A stretch of DNA of 64,000 bases from Gentiana macrophylla (GCA_026214975.1 CM047817.1:62218407-62282406), one strand, 5' to 3'; counted from the first letter of the stretch, positions 37,156 through 48,460 are shown. Notes: generated from the sequence alone by a model not told the origin. Made by a program: numbers and translations.

Positions 37156-37265
37156 ATTGGACTCTACTGAGGTGAGGAAGCTTCAGATAATAAAGACATT
37201 CTTGATAAGAGATGAGAAGTTACAGCAGGTTAAATAGATTTTTGCAGCGGATTCAGGAGCTTAAG

Positions 37266-37277
37266 TCTCTGATCCCA
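37266..37277 (-). other. Copia primer binding site
   Basis: TGGGATCAGAGA on the minus strand, directly after the LTR. Matches the initiator-Met tRNA complement (TGGTATCAGAGC) with two mismatches. Confidence 0.7.
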
Positions 37278-37609
37278 TGAAGAGAGTTTGAGAAAGTAAT
37301 AATACTTGAGTAAACTTCAACTTGGTTTTTCATCATAAAAGAGTGAGTATAAATAGGTACAAGTAAGTGAGAAAGGTCCTAGTAGAGTATAAGCTAGGAG
37401 AGGGCAATTAATTACTAGAGTCGGCTAGTATTAATTGCTAGAGTTGTCTATTACCTAATAAGACAAAATATGGTTACTTTATACTTTACGACATATTAAT
37501 TGTTTATACAATACAATTAATATGTCTTACATTTAATATGTCTCACAATTAATATGTTACACTAATGTAATGTAATATTTCCACACTAATGTAATGTAAT
37601 ATTTCCACA
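37278..37609 (-). repeat. Copia 5' LTR
   Basis: 332 bp; on the minus strand starts TGTGGAAATATTACA and ends TCTTCA. Contains a duplicated ~25-bp motif ('cactaatgtaatgtaatatt') at its outer end. Confidence 0.9.
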
Positions 37610-38753
37610 CTATCTACTATAGATTGTTAGTTTGCTATCGAGCGATTGATTTGAATATCGGGTTCGTTAACGGCGATTGATCTCAATCCGAGATCCGTAA
37701 TCGATTAAGTGATTTCAATCTGATATCTTTCTTTATAAATCATTCTGATAGGACTATCTACTATAGATCGTTAGTTCGCTATCGAGCGATTGATTTGAAT
37801 CTCGGGGTTCGTTAACGAGCGATTGATCTCAATCCCGAGATCCGTAATTGATTAAGTGATTTCAACACGATATATTTCTTTATAGATCATTCTCGATAGT
37901 ACTATCTACTATAGATCGTCGATTCGCTTATCGAAATTGATTGATTTGAATCTCGGGGGGTTCATTAACGGCGATTGAACTCAATCCGAGATTCATTATC
38001 AATTAAGTGATTTCAACTTTGATATCTTTCTTTATAGATAATTACGATAGTACTATCTACTATAGATCGTCGATTCGCTATCGAAATGATTGATTTGAAT
38101 CTCGGGGTTCGTTAACGGCGATTGATCTCAATCCGAGATCCGTAATCGATTAAGTGATATCAACCCGATATCTTTCTTTATAGATCATTCTGATAGTACT
38201 ATCTACTATAGATCGTCATTTCACTATCGAGAGATTCATTTGAATCTCGGGGTTCGTTAACGAGCGATTGATCTCAATCCCGAGATCCGTAATCGATTAA
38301 GTGATTTCAACCTGATATCTTTCTTTATAGATTATTCTGATAATACTTCTACTATAGATCGTCAGTTCGCTATCGAGCGATTGATTTGAATCTCGGGGTT
38401 CGTTAATGAGCGATTGATCTTAATCCCGAGGTCCGTAATCGATTAAGTGATTTCAACCCGATATCTTTCTTTATAGATCATTATGCTAGTACTATCTACT
38501 ATAGATCGTTAGTTCACCATCGAGGGATTGATTTGAATCTCGGGGTTCGTTAACGAGCGATTGATCTCAATCCCGAGATCCGTAATCGATTAAGTGATTT
38601 CAACCCGATATCTTTCTTTATAGATCATTATGCTAGTACTATCTACTATAGATCGTCAGTTCGCTATCGAGCGATTGATTTGAATCTCGGGGTTTGTTAA
38701 CGAGCGATTGATCTCAATACCGAGATCCGTAATCGATTAAGTGATTTCAACCC
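37610..38753. repeat. 147-bp tandem array, right part
   Basis: Monomer starts (CTATCTACTATAG or variant) at about 37610, 37754, 37902, 38053, 38199, 38346, 38492 and 38639; spacing 144-151, mostly 146-148. About 7.8 copies continue the left array, for roughly 11 in all. The first four copies carry more short indels than the last four. Confidence 0.93.
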
Positions 38754-38779
38754 TTTTTATATAATTTTAATAATTCATA

Positions 38780-38945
38780 TAATATGTAAGTTATAGAATT
38801 ATATAAAGTAGTGATTTCAAACCCGGGGCTCATTAATTAGTCGATTAATGATTTCAAATCCGAGGATCGTTAATTATTTAAAAATAATAATAATAATACT
38901 TTAATGGGACGACAATGTCGTCCCAACTAAGTGTTGTCGTCCCAA
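38780..38945. repeat. Degenerate array subunits and two internal GGGACGAC sites
   Basis: After the array, single ~32-bp subunits persist ('gtgatttcaaacccggggctc', 'atgatttcaaatccgaggatc'). Then GGGACGACAATGTCGTCCC at 38905 and a half-like 'gttgtcgtccc' follow just before the transposase transcription region. Confidence 0.75.
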
Positions 38946-40132
38946 TAAACTTTAAAACCTAAACTAAATCGGACAGCCTCCTTTCTTCTTCTTCATTTCA
39001 ACATTTTTTTTATTATAACAGCCTCCCTCCTTCAGCCTCCTTCAAATCGGACTGCTTCTCCACCTCCCATCCGGCCAGTTGACTTTTGCGCCACCACCAC
39101 CTCCACTTCATTTTCCTTTATTCTTCTCTTTCAATTTTCTAGTTCTCCTGCCATTTCAAGCTTAATCCGGTGATTTGATTCCCCATTTTCGCTACTTGAG
39201 CACCATTTTCACTACTTGAAGCACCAAAACGTATGTAATCCTCTAAGCTTTCCAATTTTATTTTTTTTCGTTTTTTTTTTTTTGGCGTTTTTTTACTTTT
39301 CGTTTTTTCATTTTATTTTATTTAGTTTTTTCGTTTTTAATTTTCTGTTTTGGCATTGAGGCATATGGTTTGGTATCGTGTAGTGAACTGTTGCAATTTT
39401 GTTGGAGTTTGGGTTGTATTGTATATATGGCTTAGCTTCGTTTTTTGAATTGAGATTGCAATTTGGCTTAGATTTATTTTTCCATTGAGATTGTATAGAT
39501 TCGTTTTTGCATTGACATAATCTTGCCCTAATTAATTTTAGTTTAAAAACTAGTAGTGTATTGATAATTTTTTAGTATGTGTGAATGGTGAATGGTGAAT
39601 GGTGTGTAGTGAGTGTGTAGTGAGTGTAGTGTAGTTGATAGTGTATGAGTATAGTGTAGTTGATAGTGTATGAGTAGTGAGGGTGTAGTGAGTGTAGTGA
39701 GGCTTGATGGTCAGATTGATGCTTATGGTGAGATTTATTGGTGTAGAAGGACTTTGGTTATAAATTTGGTATTGTTCGTGCATAAGGGTGCTGTTCCTAC
39801 CCAAAATGGTACTGAAAATGGCTCTGTTTCAGAGACCATTTTTATTGAAGAACATGATGATATACTAAAATTTTCTTGTGCCTTAATGAAAAAAAGTATA
39901 CTAATGAAACTAAGTATACCATATTAGTATGAGAACATCCCTTGAAATGGTATTAACACCTAACACATATGGAACTAGACATGACCTTGTGCCTTAAGTG
40001 AGATACTAACCTTTTCTTGTGCCTTAATGAAAAAAAGTATACTAATGAAACTAAGTATACTATATAAGTGATTTCAGTGATTAACACCTAACATATATGG
40101 TATGTCAAGTTATTGTGTATCAGTGATTTCAA
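38946..40132 (+). other. 5' region of the CACTA transposase gene
   Basis: Noncoding. Pyrimidine-rich leader-like sequence (38970-39180) is followed by a possible donor (aaacGTATGTAAT, 39228), so a leader intron is likely. Contains a GTGTAGTGAG-type minisatellite (39580-39705) and a ~55-bp direct duplication, 'cttgtgccttaatgaaaaaa' at about 39875 and 40017. Confidence 0.55.
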
Positions 40133-43100
40133 ATGGAACTAGACAAGTCATGGTTGTATACTGACAGAATGAAACCCGAGTTTGCTAAAGGGTTGAGTGA
40201 ATTCATTGAATACGCACGGCAATTTCTTAACGATGAAGGTAAGATTTGTTGCCCATGCAAAAAGTGTTTCAACATTGGTTTCGAAACTTTGGAGGACGTG
40301 GAAGATCACTGTTTCTTTTGGGGATGGGCACCTTGGTATACAACATGGTTTCACCACGGTGAAGACGGTGTATCCCGTAAACAGGCACGGACAACTCAAT
40401 TGGTAGTTGAATCCGGAGATGAAATGGCTCCAGTTATAAATGATTTCCTTGGTAGAGCCTCAGAAGAAGAAGTTTTACAGACAGAGGAGGATGACAACAT
40501 TTATGAACTCCTCTCCAAATTGCACGAACATGTTTATCCGGGATGCAAAAGCTCATCCACCTTGAAGTTCTTAGCGGATTTAATGCATATAAAAGTGTTG
40601 TATAAGTGGCCAAATGAAAGCTTCGACGTTCTTTTAGCGAAACTGAAAGAAGTTTTTCCGGAAGGGTCAAATTTACCTGATTCATTCTACAAGGCAAAAA
40701 ATCTTCTGAACAAATTGGGTCTGTGGTATGAAAAGATCGATGCTTGCTTGTACAACTGTTGCATTTACTATAAGGAGACTGCTGACTTACAATCATGTCC
40801 AGTGTGCAAAACGAGCCGGTATAAAGAGTCTAAAGGAAAAAAGGTAGCTCAGAAAGTGCTACGTTATTTTTCGTTAAAGCATCGTTTGAGACGTTTGTAT
40901 GCTTCCCGTCACACAGCTCAGGCAATGACATGGAATAAGACGGGGCGTTCTATAGATGAGGATGTGATGAGGCATCCAACCGATGGTAAAGAATGGAAAA
41001 AATTCGACGAGCAACACCCGGACTTCGCTATCGAACCTAGAAATGTACGTCTCAGTCTGGCTACAGATTGTCTTTGCCCGTTTGGTACTACGAGTCAAAC
41101 ATACAGCATGTGGCCTATTCTAACACAAGTGTTGAATCCAACACCATGGGTTTGCAACAAAGAATTGTATAAACACATGTGTTTACTTATCCCAGGACCA
41201 GAATCCCCATGCAAGGACTTGGACATTTATTTGAGGCCATTGATTGATGAGTTGGAAGAATTGTGGTCACAAGGGGTAGTTGTGCTTGATGCAACTACAA
41301 ATACTACCTTCAGAATGCGAGTTGCAATTATGTTTACGGTGAATGATTTTCCCGCCAGTAGTTATCTCTCGAGTTGGGTGATCAAGGATATAAAGCATGT
41401 CTAACTTGCAACGATGATACACCTTCGGTACGGTTAGAGAGTAAGACTGGATACGTCGTACATCGTAGATGGCTACGGACGGACCGCCCTATGCGAAATA
41501 ATAAGGGGTTTAATGGTAAAATCGAAACATTAAGCCCTCCAGTTGAGAAAACCACGGAGGAAATTCTTCAACAAATTAGTAACCTACCCGAATGTTTGCC
41601 GGGAAACACAAAGAGTAATGCAGTGGTAAAACTTATAAGCGTCCGAATCTTGTTTGAGTTGGAATAAAAACACCATACTAAATAGATTGCCTTATTGGAT
41701 GCCGAAAAAACTCAAGTACAATCTAGATGTTATGCACATTGACAAGAAGGTGTGTGATAGCTTATTGTCTACGGTATTGAATATTGATGGTAAGACCAAA
41801 GACACTATCAAGGCCCGTAAGGATCTAGCAAACATGAAAGTGAGAAAGGAACTACATGTGATTAAACAAGGCAATAAGACCTTAAAACCGCGTGCCTTGT
41901 TCACGTTGGCACCAGAAGATCAGACAAAATTCTACAATTTATTAACAAATGTTCGGTTTCCCGATGGTTTTGCAGGAAACCTAAGAAAGAATTTGACTGG
42001 TAAAGACAAATTTAGCGGGCTAAAATCTCATGATTTTCATATCATACTACAGAGACTTTTACCAGTTGGGGTACAAAAATTCTTGAAAAAGGAAATTTCT
42101 GATACTATCATTGATTTAAGCGATTTTTTCAGATTGATTTGCGCGCGCACGTTGAGGGTTAGTGATTTAGATAAGGTTTTGGAAATCTTATGTAAACGAG
42201 AAACGATATTCCCACCGGCATTATTTGATATTTTGATACATGTGATAATGCACTTGCTTGAAGAAGCGATTAGGGGTGGACCTGTTCATTTGAGATGGAT
42301 GTATCCGATTGAACGTTTTCTAGGTATGTTAAAGAGGTATATTAGAAATCGGGCCAGGCCGGAAGGATCCATCGCAGAGGCATACATGGCTAACGAGACC
42401 TTGATGTTTTGCTCGTTGTATTTTTCGGGAAATGAGACAAAGTTCAATTGGCCCGAAAGGAACTGGGTTGAGAACGAAGATACAATCAAGAACCGTATAT
42501 CGGTATTCAAGACTCCTTTTCGATCAATGGGATCGATGAAATGCTTGACATTCAATACTACTTTGAGAGAAAAAATTCGAGTGGTATGTGTTGCAAAGCG
42601 CCATGAGATCGATGAATACCTCGTGTAAGTGAGCAATCCAAACTTAATTCTTTTGTTTTTTATAATTCCATTAAAGCTAACTACTCTTCTACACATGAAG
42701 CAGTGAACATCGTACAAAACTGTCAAGTTATTGCACGAAACAGATCCTGGACAAAGTGCACCGTCAAGAATTTACTGATTGGTTTAATCCGAAGGTACAA
42801 AATAAAGCTTCATACACTTATTGTGCACTTTTATGAGCGTTACATAAATACTTATGTATGGTACATTATGCAGATGATTGTATTGAGTAAGCAGAACCCA
42901 TCAGACTTGAATGACCAATTGTTAGCACTTTCCACCGGATCTTTTTCAACGGTCAAATCCTATCAGAGTTGTGTGATGAACGGTGTTAGATTCAATGCAC
43001 AAAAATGGGATCGCACATGCACAACTCAAAATAGTGGGGTTCTTTGTCAAAGGGACCGAAGGCATTACATGGTATGGAGTCTTAGAAGACATATATGTAA

Positions 43101-43415
43101 GTAAGCTACCCAAATGATAACACTCTTGTTCTTTTCAAATGTACATGGTTCGATACTAGTCCAATAAGAAGGGTGTCCGTGTATATAAGAATACAACAAG
43201 TAGAACAAGTGTTCTACATAGATGATTTGTATAACGGACGTGCCTGGAAAGTTGTTGAGAATTTTCAACACCATCATATCGTAGTCGCACCAAATATTAA
43301 TGGTGATGTGGTTGTTGATGATTTGGTAATCGACGAAACAACCCACGGAAATTTCCGACTTGTTGTTCAACCGCCACCGATGGAACCGTTCTACATGAGT
43401 ACAAATGATGTATAA
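40133..43415 (+). pseudogene. CACTA transposase, TNP2/TNPD type, frameshifted
   Basis: Exon 1 begins MELDKSWLYTDRMKPEFAKG with the transposase-associated zinc-finger domain (CPCKKC near residue 40), then the TNP2 domain. Near 41383 one G seems lost in TGGG(G)TG: the frame SSW jumps to GDQGYKACLTCNDDTPS. A second shift occurs near 41645. The next frame (41654-42628) holds YNLDVMHIDKKVCDSLL and the DUF4218 landmark GGPVHLRWMYPIERFLG, ending at a donor GTGTAAGTG. A further exon (from about 42706, HRQEFTDWF) and DUF4216 pieces (TTQNSGVL, EQVFYIDDLYNGRAWKVVE) reach 43415, again with frame changes. The product would cut the element ends. Confidence 0.88.
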
Positions 43416-43724
43416 ATAGATGTTGATGAAAGCGATGAAAGCGATCTCGATCAAAATGAAAAGGATGGCAATAACGAGTATGCTTCAACGGATTGCGATG
43501 ATGATAATAATCGTAGATGATGACATATACGAGTCGATCCCACCAAACTATGCAAGTGATGATGAATGATGCTATAAATCTAATTTTCTTTTAGTAAGTT
43601 CATTCAAATATACTTGAATTTAAATATTATATAATACTAGTGCTTTACTTATATTACATCAACATAAATGTGTTCTTTATATCAATTTTTTTAATTATAT
43701 TCAAATACTTGATCATATAGGTGA

Positions 43725-45376
43725 ATGGCTTGCGCGGGATTGGCCGGTGGTTCTCAACCACCGCACGAGCATCCATTTAGGCTACCGGGCCAATGCGAGG
43801 ATGGTAATTAATTAACTTTCATTTTTTCTAGTATGATTATTCTTATTTCGTTGAATTAACATTGACAAATGATACTACGGATCATATAGCGGATAATGAG
43901 TTGAGGAATTCATACAATCACCTCCATCCCCAAAAAAGAAGCGGTTAAACGTGGACTGCAAAGGTATCACCGTCCAAGCCTCAAGAGAAAGTTAAGGGGC
44001 TTGATTCCTCTTATATGGGATCCTAGATTTCCCAAAGTTCGAAAGGCATTGGGAAGATACGCGAATGATTTTGAGTCTGAGACAGGGAAAGTCGTGAGGT
44101 CCCATGTTCCCTGTTACACCTCGACCTGGCGAAAGGTGGATGACCGACTTAAAGATTTAATATGGGAAGAACTTCGGGTACTTAGCTATTCAAATTGTTA
44201 ACACTTTCAAATTGTAAGTTTCATTATATTAATTTAGAAACCAATCGTTTCATTTCTTGTGTTTTCAGGCATCGTTCGAACCCCTTTGAGCCTATTCACC
44301 GCGATGCCGTGCTGAAAAGCGCCGGTACTTCATTCAGAAAATGGAAGGCCAGGCTAAGGAAAGATGTAGATGAACACAACAACAAGGGGTTGCCAGGGCC
44401 TTGTCCCCGACTCAGGTATGTGTTTTCATAGCAACAATGGGAAGTGTTTCTCCGCCACCCTAGTACTGCTGCTTTTAAGGTAAAGCTTTTATTCCATTAC
44501 ATGTGTTACGTACATTCGATTATTATTACTTGTTACTGCTTATATATAATATAATAGTACTATTTTTGTTTTACAGAAAAAAATCTGATCAGAATAAGAA
44601 GAATCGCGCCGGGAGTAAATATGTAGGCCGCCAAGGACGAACGCCTATGGCCGTAGTTTGATGGGATAAGTTAAGAAGGGTAAGTATTAGGAAATAAATC
44701 CCTATGACTTCATTTTTTTGAATTTTCATAACTAATATTTTTATTTTTTTCAAGGGTAATGTGAGTCTGAGTGAAGATCCTTTGGGGTAGGATCCTATCC
44801 ATGTATGGGTGAGCAAGCATAAGAATGCTGACGGTTCTTTTCTCAACAGTGATGCGGAGGCTGCTTGCGTAAGTGCCAAACGTTGTATATATTTCAATTC
44901 AAAACGTTCACATTTTACTTTTCCTTATCTTAACTGCCAACGATATATGTTGTGTTTAGAGGAGGCTGGAGGATTGGCGTGCTATGATTGCACCAGGTCG
45001 ACCGATGACTTTTGAAGATGAGGAGGCAATATTTCAGGCCGCCTTAGGAACTAGGCGAGATTATTTGATTGGCCTTGGCCTTACGCAATCTTCCTCCAAA
45101 TCCAATTCATCACAATCTGCTCAGTCTTCAGCATCGTTATCTTCTTACCATCAAGAATGCAATATGCAGATTGAAGAACTTAGAAAGTCTCATGATCAGT
45201 TGGTGAAGTTAACCAAAAAAGAAGAGAAGAGAAACAAAAAACAAGGGGCTCTTCTCAAATTGTTGCTGACTAATCTTAAGGCTAAGGAGCCGGATATGCA
45301 AATAGAGGTTAGCTCATCATTTTCCGATGACGATTCTGAAGATGATTCTGAAGTTGATCTTGACGATGATGAGTAG
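43725..45376 (+). CDS. CACTA accessory protein, Transposase_24 (Ptta/En/Spm) type
   Basis: Multi-exon gene downstream of TNP2 on the same strand. Probable exon 1 is 43725-43803 (MACAGLAGGSQPPHEHPF, donor GTAATT). The second exon encodes RKLRGLIPLIWDPRFPKVRK and TSTWRKVDDRLKDLIWEEL (to about 44190), the third GTSFRKWKARLRKDVDEHN (44270-44430), a small one SKHKNADGSFLNSDAEAA, and the last (about 44962-45376) IAPGRPMTFEDEEAIFQAAL. The end is a Lys-rich coiled-coil-like stretch and an acidic Ser/Asp tail ending DLDDDE. This is the family pattern of the plant En/Spm accessory protein thought to bind subterminal repeats. Exon edges are approximate; a one-base slip near 43940 may break the frame. 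Confidence 0.72.
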
Positions 45377-45588
45377 ACATTGTAGAGGAAACTATTCTTA
45401 CTTTTGGAAACATTGCACAACTTTGTATTTTACGTAACATTTTTTGTTTATACATTTTTTTTTGGTTATGAATCCCCGTTTATAAACACATCTGTTATTG
45501 ATTTTGGAAAAACAAGATTGGATTGATTTAATATCATGGGAGGTCATGCAAAAACAAAAAACAATATCTATAAAAAAAATATTTAAAG

Positions 45589-46192
45589 GGACGACATGTC
45601 GTCCCTTTAAATGTATTTCTGGAAATTTTATAAAATTAATTTTTTTACCAAAATTTATTTTAAGGGACGACATTTGTCGTCCCTTTAAATGTTTTCTATA
45701 AAAAAAAGGATTTTTTGTATTAAATTTCATAATGAAAACTAAATATATAATCTTTGAAGGGACGACATTGTCGTCCCAATAAACGTTATTATAAAAAATT
45801 AAATTTTATTCCTATTAAATTTTATAATTAAGAATAAAAATATATTCTATTTAAGGGACGACATTGTCGTCCCAACAAAGTTTTTTTAAATTTTTTTTTT
45901 TATTGTTTTCCTGATAATATGTTTTTTGGAAATTAAATGAATCATCTTTATAGGGACGACAATGTCGTCCCTTCAAATAATGCCATGTCAGCACGTTGAA
46001 TTTTCTGAGAAAAGGTCGTGCCACGTCAGCATTCTTTTAACGGGACAATTTTGTCATCCCTTCAAAGATGGTCGTTGTTTAAAGGGACAAAGCGGAAGGG
46101 ACGGCTTTATAGGGACGACGTGTCGTCCATTAAAAGTTCTTTGGGACGACATAGCCTTTGAAGGGACGGCAAAATGTCGTCCCTTTAAACCC
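45589..46192. repeat. Right subterminal palindromic repeats
   Basis: GGGACGAC...GTCGTCCC palindromes at about 45590, 45664, 45759, 45856, 45954, 46113 and 46164, with centre spacers such as AT, ATT, ATTT and CGT. Five are spaced 74-98 bp apart. The last 130 bp are denser and less regular, as near the left TIR. Confidence 0.85.
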
Positions 46193-46206
46193 GTTTTCTT
46201 GTAGTG
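46193..46206 (-). repeat. CACTA right terminal inverted repeat
   Basis: GTTTTCTTGTAGTG, the exact inverse of the left terminus, followed by the target duplication CGC. Confidence 0.95.
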
Positions 46207-46330
46207 CGCACTGCCTACACTTTAGGCCAATTTGGTTTAAGCGAGTTGGGTCTTAGGCGTTTAAAGAGGGTACATGTGGGGTCTAGGCACGGTCTAAGCG
46301 GGCTATAGCATATGTTCTTTCTTTAATTGA

Positions 46331-46580
46331 GTGGTGTCTCTGATACCATAATGGAATTGTGAAATGTGAAAATTGAGTATATTATTTCTTGCTGTGCAGT
46401 ATTACAATATATATACAATTGAATGAATGATCTAAAAATCAATCATAGCATCGGTTACGGATCTACGTAATAAATAACAATCAAAGAATAACGCCACAAT
46501 AAATACTACAATATTTTCTAATATCTTTTGATATTTTCTAATATCTCTATCAATATAGATTGAGTTTCAATATACAAAAT
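46331..46580 (-). mobile_element. LTR and primer-site remnant
   Basis: On the minus strand TATGGTATCAGAGACACC (46333-46350) is an initiator-Met primer site, with LTR-like sequence to its right starting TGGAATTGTGAAATG on the plus strand. The outer LTR end is uncertain (about 46580) and I find no partner. The CACTA element may have jumped into the interior of this older element. Confidence 0.5.
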
Positions 46581-47174
46581 ACTTAACCCAGAGGTAGATT
46601 CTTGTTCAAGAGACGGAGTTCTTGACAATGAGGGTATTAATCTTATGCTTTTTTGTAATTTTGATGATATTTCCTTAATGCTTATGCTTTATGACTTATG
46701 TTGGAGAACCATTTTTGTAGTAGTATTATTTAAAATAAAATAAAAAAAATTAGACGCCGCCTAGGCGACCCCCGACGGACCTACTAGCGTCCAAAGTTTT
46801 TTTAGAACATTGTTCAAAATAGAGATTCTATAAATTTTAACGATGAATAATATTGTAAAATTAATAATAATTTTAAAGTAACTGATGCAGGTGATGTTAG
46901 AATACTCGCATCAGACCCTTTTAACGAATTCTTCATTTTATAATTTTATATACGTGTTTTTGTAGTTCACAAAATCTCTATCGAAGATGAAATGCATCAG
47001 ATCCTCTAATTTACAGAATACCATAGATATAAAATAAAATTTACAACACCTAGATGAATGCGGTAGATATAAATGAAATTTTACAAAATTTGTATTTTAC
47101 CGTGAAAAATAGAGTATATGCTTAAGTGTTATTTTTTCTATTAAAATATCGAAAATAAAGTTTTTTTTATAAAG
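46581..47174. other. Unassigned AT-rich stretch
   Basis: No coding frame. Contains a GC-rich patch 'gacgccgcctaggcgacccc' near 46752 and nothing else I recognise. Confidence 0.35.
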
Positions 47175-47405
47175 AATTTACAGATTTCTTTCGCAAGTAA
47201 ACGCATCAATATTTCTTAACTAATTCTTGATTTTATAAACTCAAACACTACTTTTTTAATTTTACAAAATCTCTATCATTGTCAACTGCATCAGAATCCC
47301 TATTATACAATATTAAAATAACTACAAACCTTAATAATTATAATAATAAGAAGATGAAGAAGAAAAAACATATTCGCACACATACACACACACACAGATA
47401 CATAC
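47175..47405 (+). repeat. Dispersed repeat, copy 2
   Basis: Direct-orientation match to 11750-11975, with the same order of motifs and the same CA-rich end. The copies differ at many positions, so the duplication is old. Confidence 0.7.
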
Positions 47406-48460
47406 ATCTTATTTTATATTTTCAATCGATTAACCGCCAATTGACCCGCTTTTTTCCTATTGACCCGAAATTTGACCCGCTCCGAACACGTTTTCAATTA
47501 TTACGCAATTTGCTATTACAGAAAAATGCGGTGGAAAATCCATATCACAAACTCACGATCAGCCATTAATAAAAAATAATAAGAAAACCTCCCCCACGAT
47601 TCCATAAAAAAAACCTCCCTTTACCCTCAGCTTTCAAACTCCTCCATGATTTTCCATCACAAAAACCTCCCTCTACTCTCAGTTTTTTTTCATAGTTATT
47701 CCTTCACACTGACATTGTATTTACTTCCCATATTTCTTTTTTCAAATTTACTGAATCTCCTAATCCGGGCACCCCAGATTGTATCACAAAACAACTACTT
47801 CACAAAGGCGGTTTTACAGTGGGACTTGGGAGGATGACGATTTGATGGATGTTGGTGGGAAAAATGTGGCAGATGATCTATGATGGCATGAAGCAGGTCT
47901 TTATCTCCTTCCCGTAGTTTCGATTTATCTAATAATTATTTTCTTTATGTTTTTTTAAAGGGTTTTCCTTTATGTTTTTTAAAGGTTCTTTTACACTATC
48001 AATTGTGTTTACGGGATGTTCTATGGGAATAAATCGATTTTGTTTCAGAACAAGAGATGAATCTATTTCATTTCAAGATCGGGGAAGATCAATTCCATTT
48101 GAGGGCTGCAGAAAGTTCTCTTATTTATGATGATTGGAAAAAGAAAGAGCGAATCAAATGCGGTTTTATATATGGTTCTATTATTTGTGATGATTGGAAA
48201 AGGAAGGCGACTCATTTATGGTTTTGATGTATTTATATACTATAATTTTTTGGTAATAACATTTCTAATTGTTGTAGTACTTATATGTCATTCAACATTG
48301 ATGTTGTTGATGTGTCCTATGTTTTTAGTTTTTACTAATGATGGTTTTAATGATGATATCATTACGAAAAATGATGATTTCGCACTCTGAGATTTTGTCT
48401 AACCCTAATTTCCTTTTTTTCTACAAGGTCTTTGAACTTTTTGGTGCTCCGGTATCGACA
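47406..48460 (+). other. Unassigned, leader-like sequence upstream of the 14-3-3-like fragment
   Basis: Pyrimidine-rich AT DNA (47580-47770) and a 60-bp direct duplication ('atgatgattggaaaa' at about 48125 and 48186). Short frames are not recognisable. It may be the flank of a captured or dead gene. Confidence 0.3.

Larger units (their letters stand above)
23053..37609 (-). mobile_element. Ty1/Copia retrotransposon inside the CACTA element
   Basis: LTRs of 333 and 332 bp (23053-23385 and 37278-37609), about 97% alike by eye, with target duplication CTATC at 23048-23052 and 37610-37614. Genes read on the minus strand in Copia order: gag, protease, integrase, reverse transcriptase, RNase H. 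The element landed in the 147-bp array and was later split in its integrase by the element at 25787-35337. Without that insert it is about 5.0 kb, normal for Copia. The coding region has stops and frameshifts. Confidence 0.95.
21960..46206 (+). mobile_element. Complete CACTA (En/Spm) DNA transposon with nested insertions
   Basis: The termini are CACTACAAGAAAAC and its exact inverse, flanked by the 3-bp duplication CGC (21957-21959 and 46207-46209), the CACTA hallmark. Total length is 24247 bp, of which 14557 bp is the nested Copia insertion, so the element itself is about 9.7 kb. From left to right: TIR, palindromic subterminal repeats, 147-bp tandem array, transcription start region, TNP2 transposase, a second Transposase_24-type gene, right subterminal repeats and TIR. 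Both genes read on the plus strand. Frameshifts in TNP2 suggest it is no longer autonomous, unless they are sequence errors. It lies about 1 kb downstream of the UNC93-like gene. Confidence 0.95.

Noticed and set aside
22590..38753. CRISPR-like array of regular repeats
   Set aside because: Contiguous 147-bp tandem monomers without unique spacers, in a plant CACTA element.
39550..39804. 84-residue Thr/His-rich minus-strand frame
   Set aside because: Translation of the GTGTAGTGAG minisatellite.
40148..41098. Minus-strand open frames opposite the transposase
   Set aside because: Shadows of the well-supported TNP2 frame; no family similarity.
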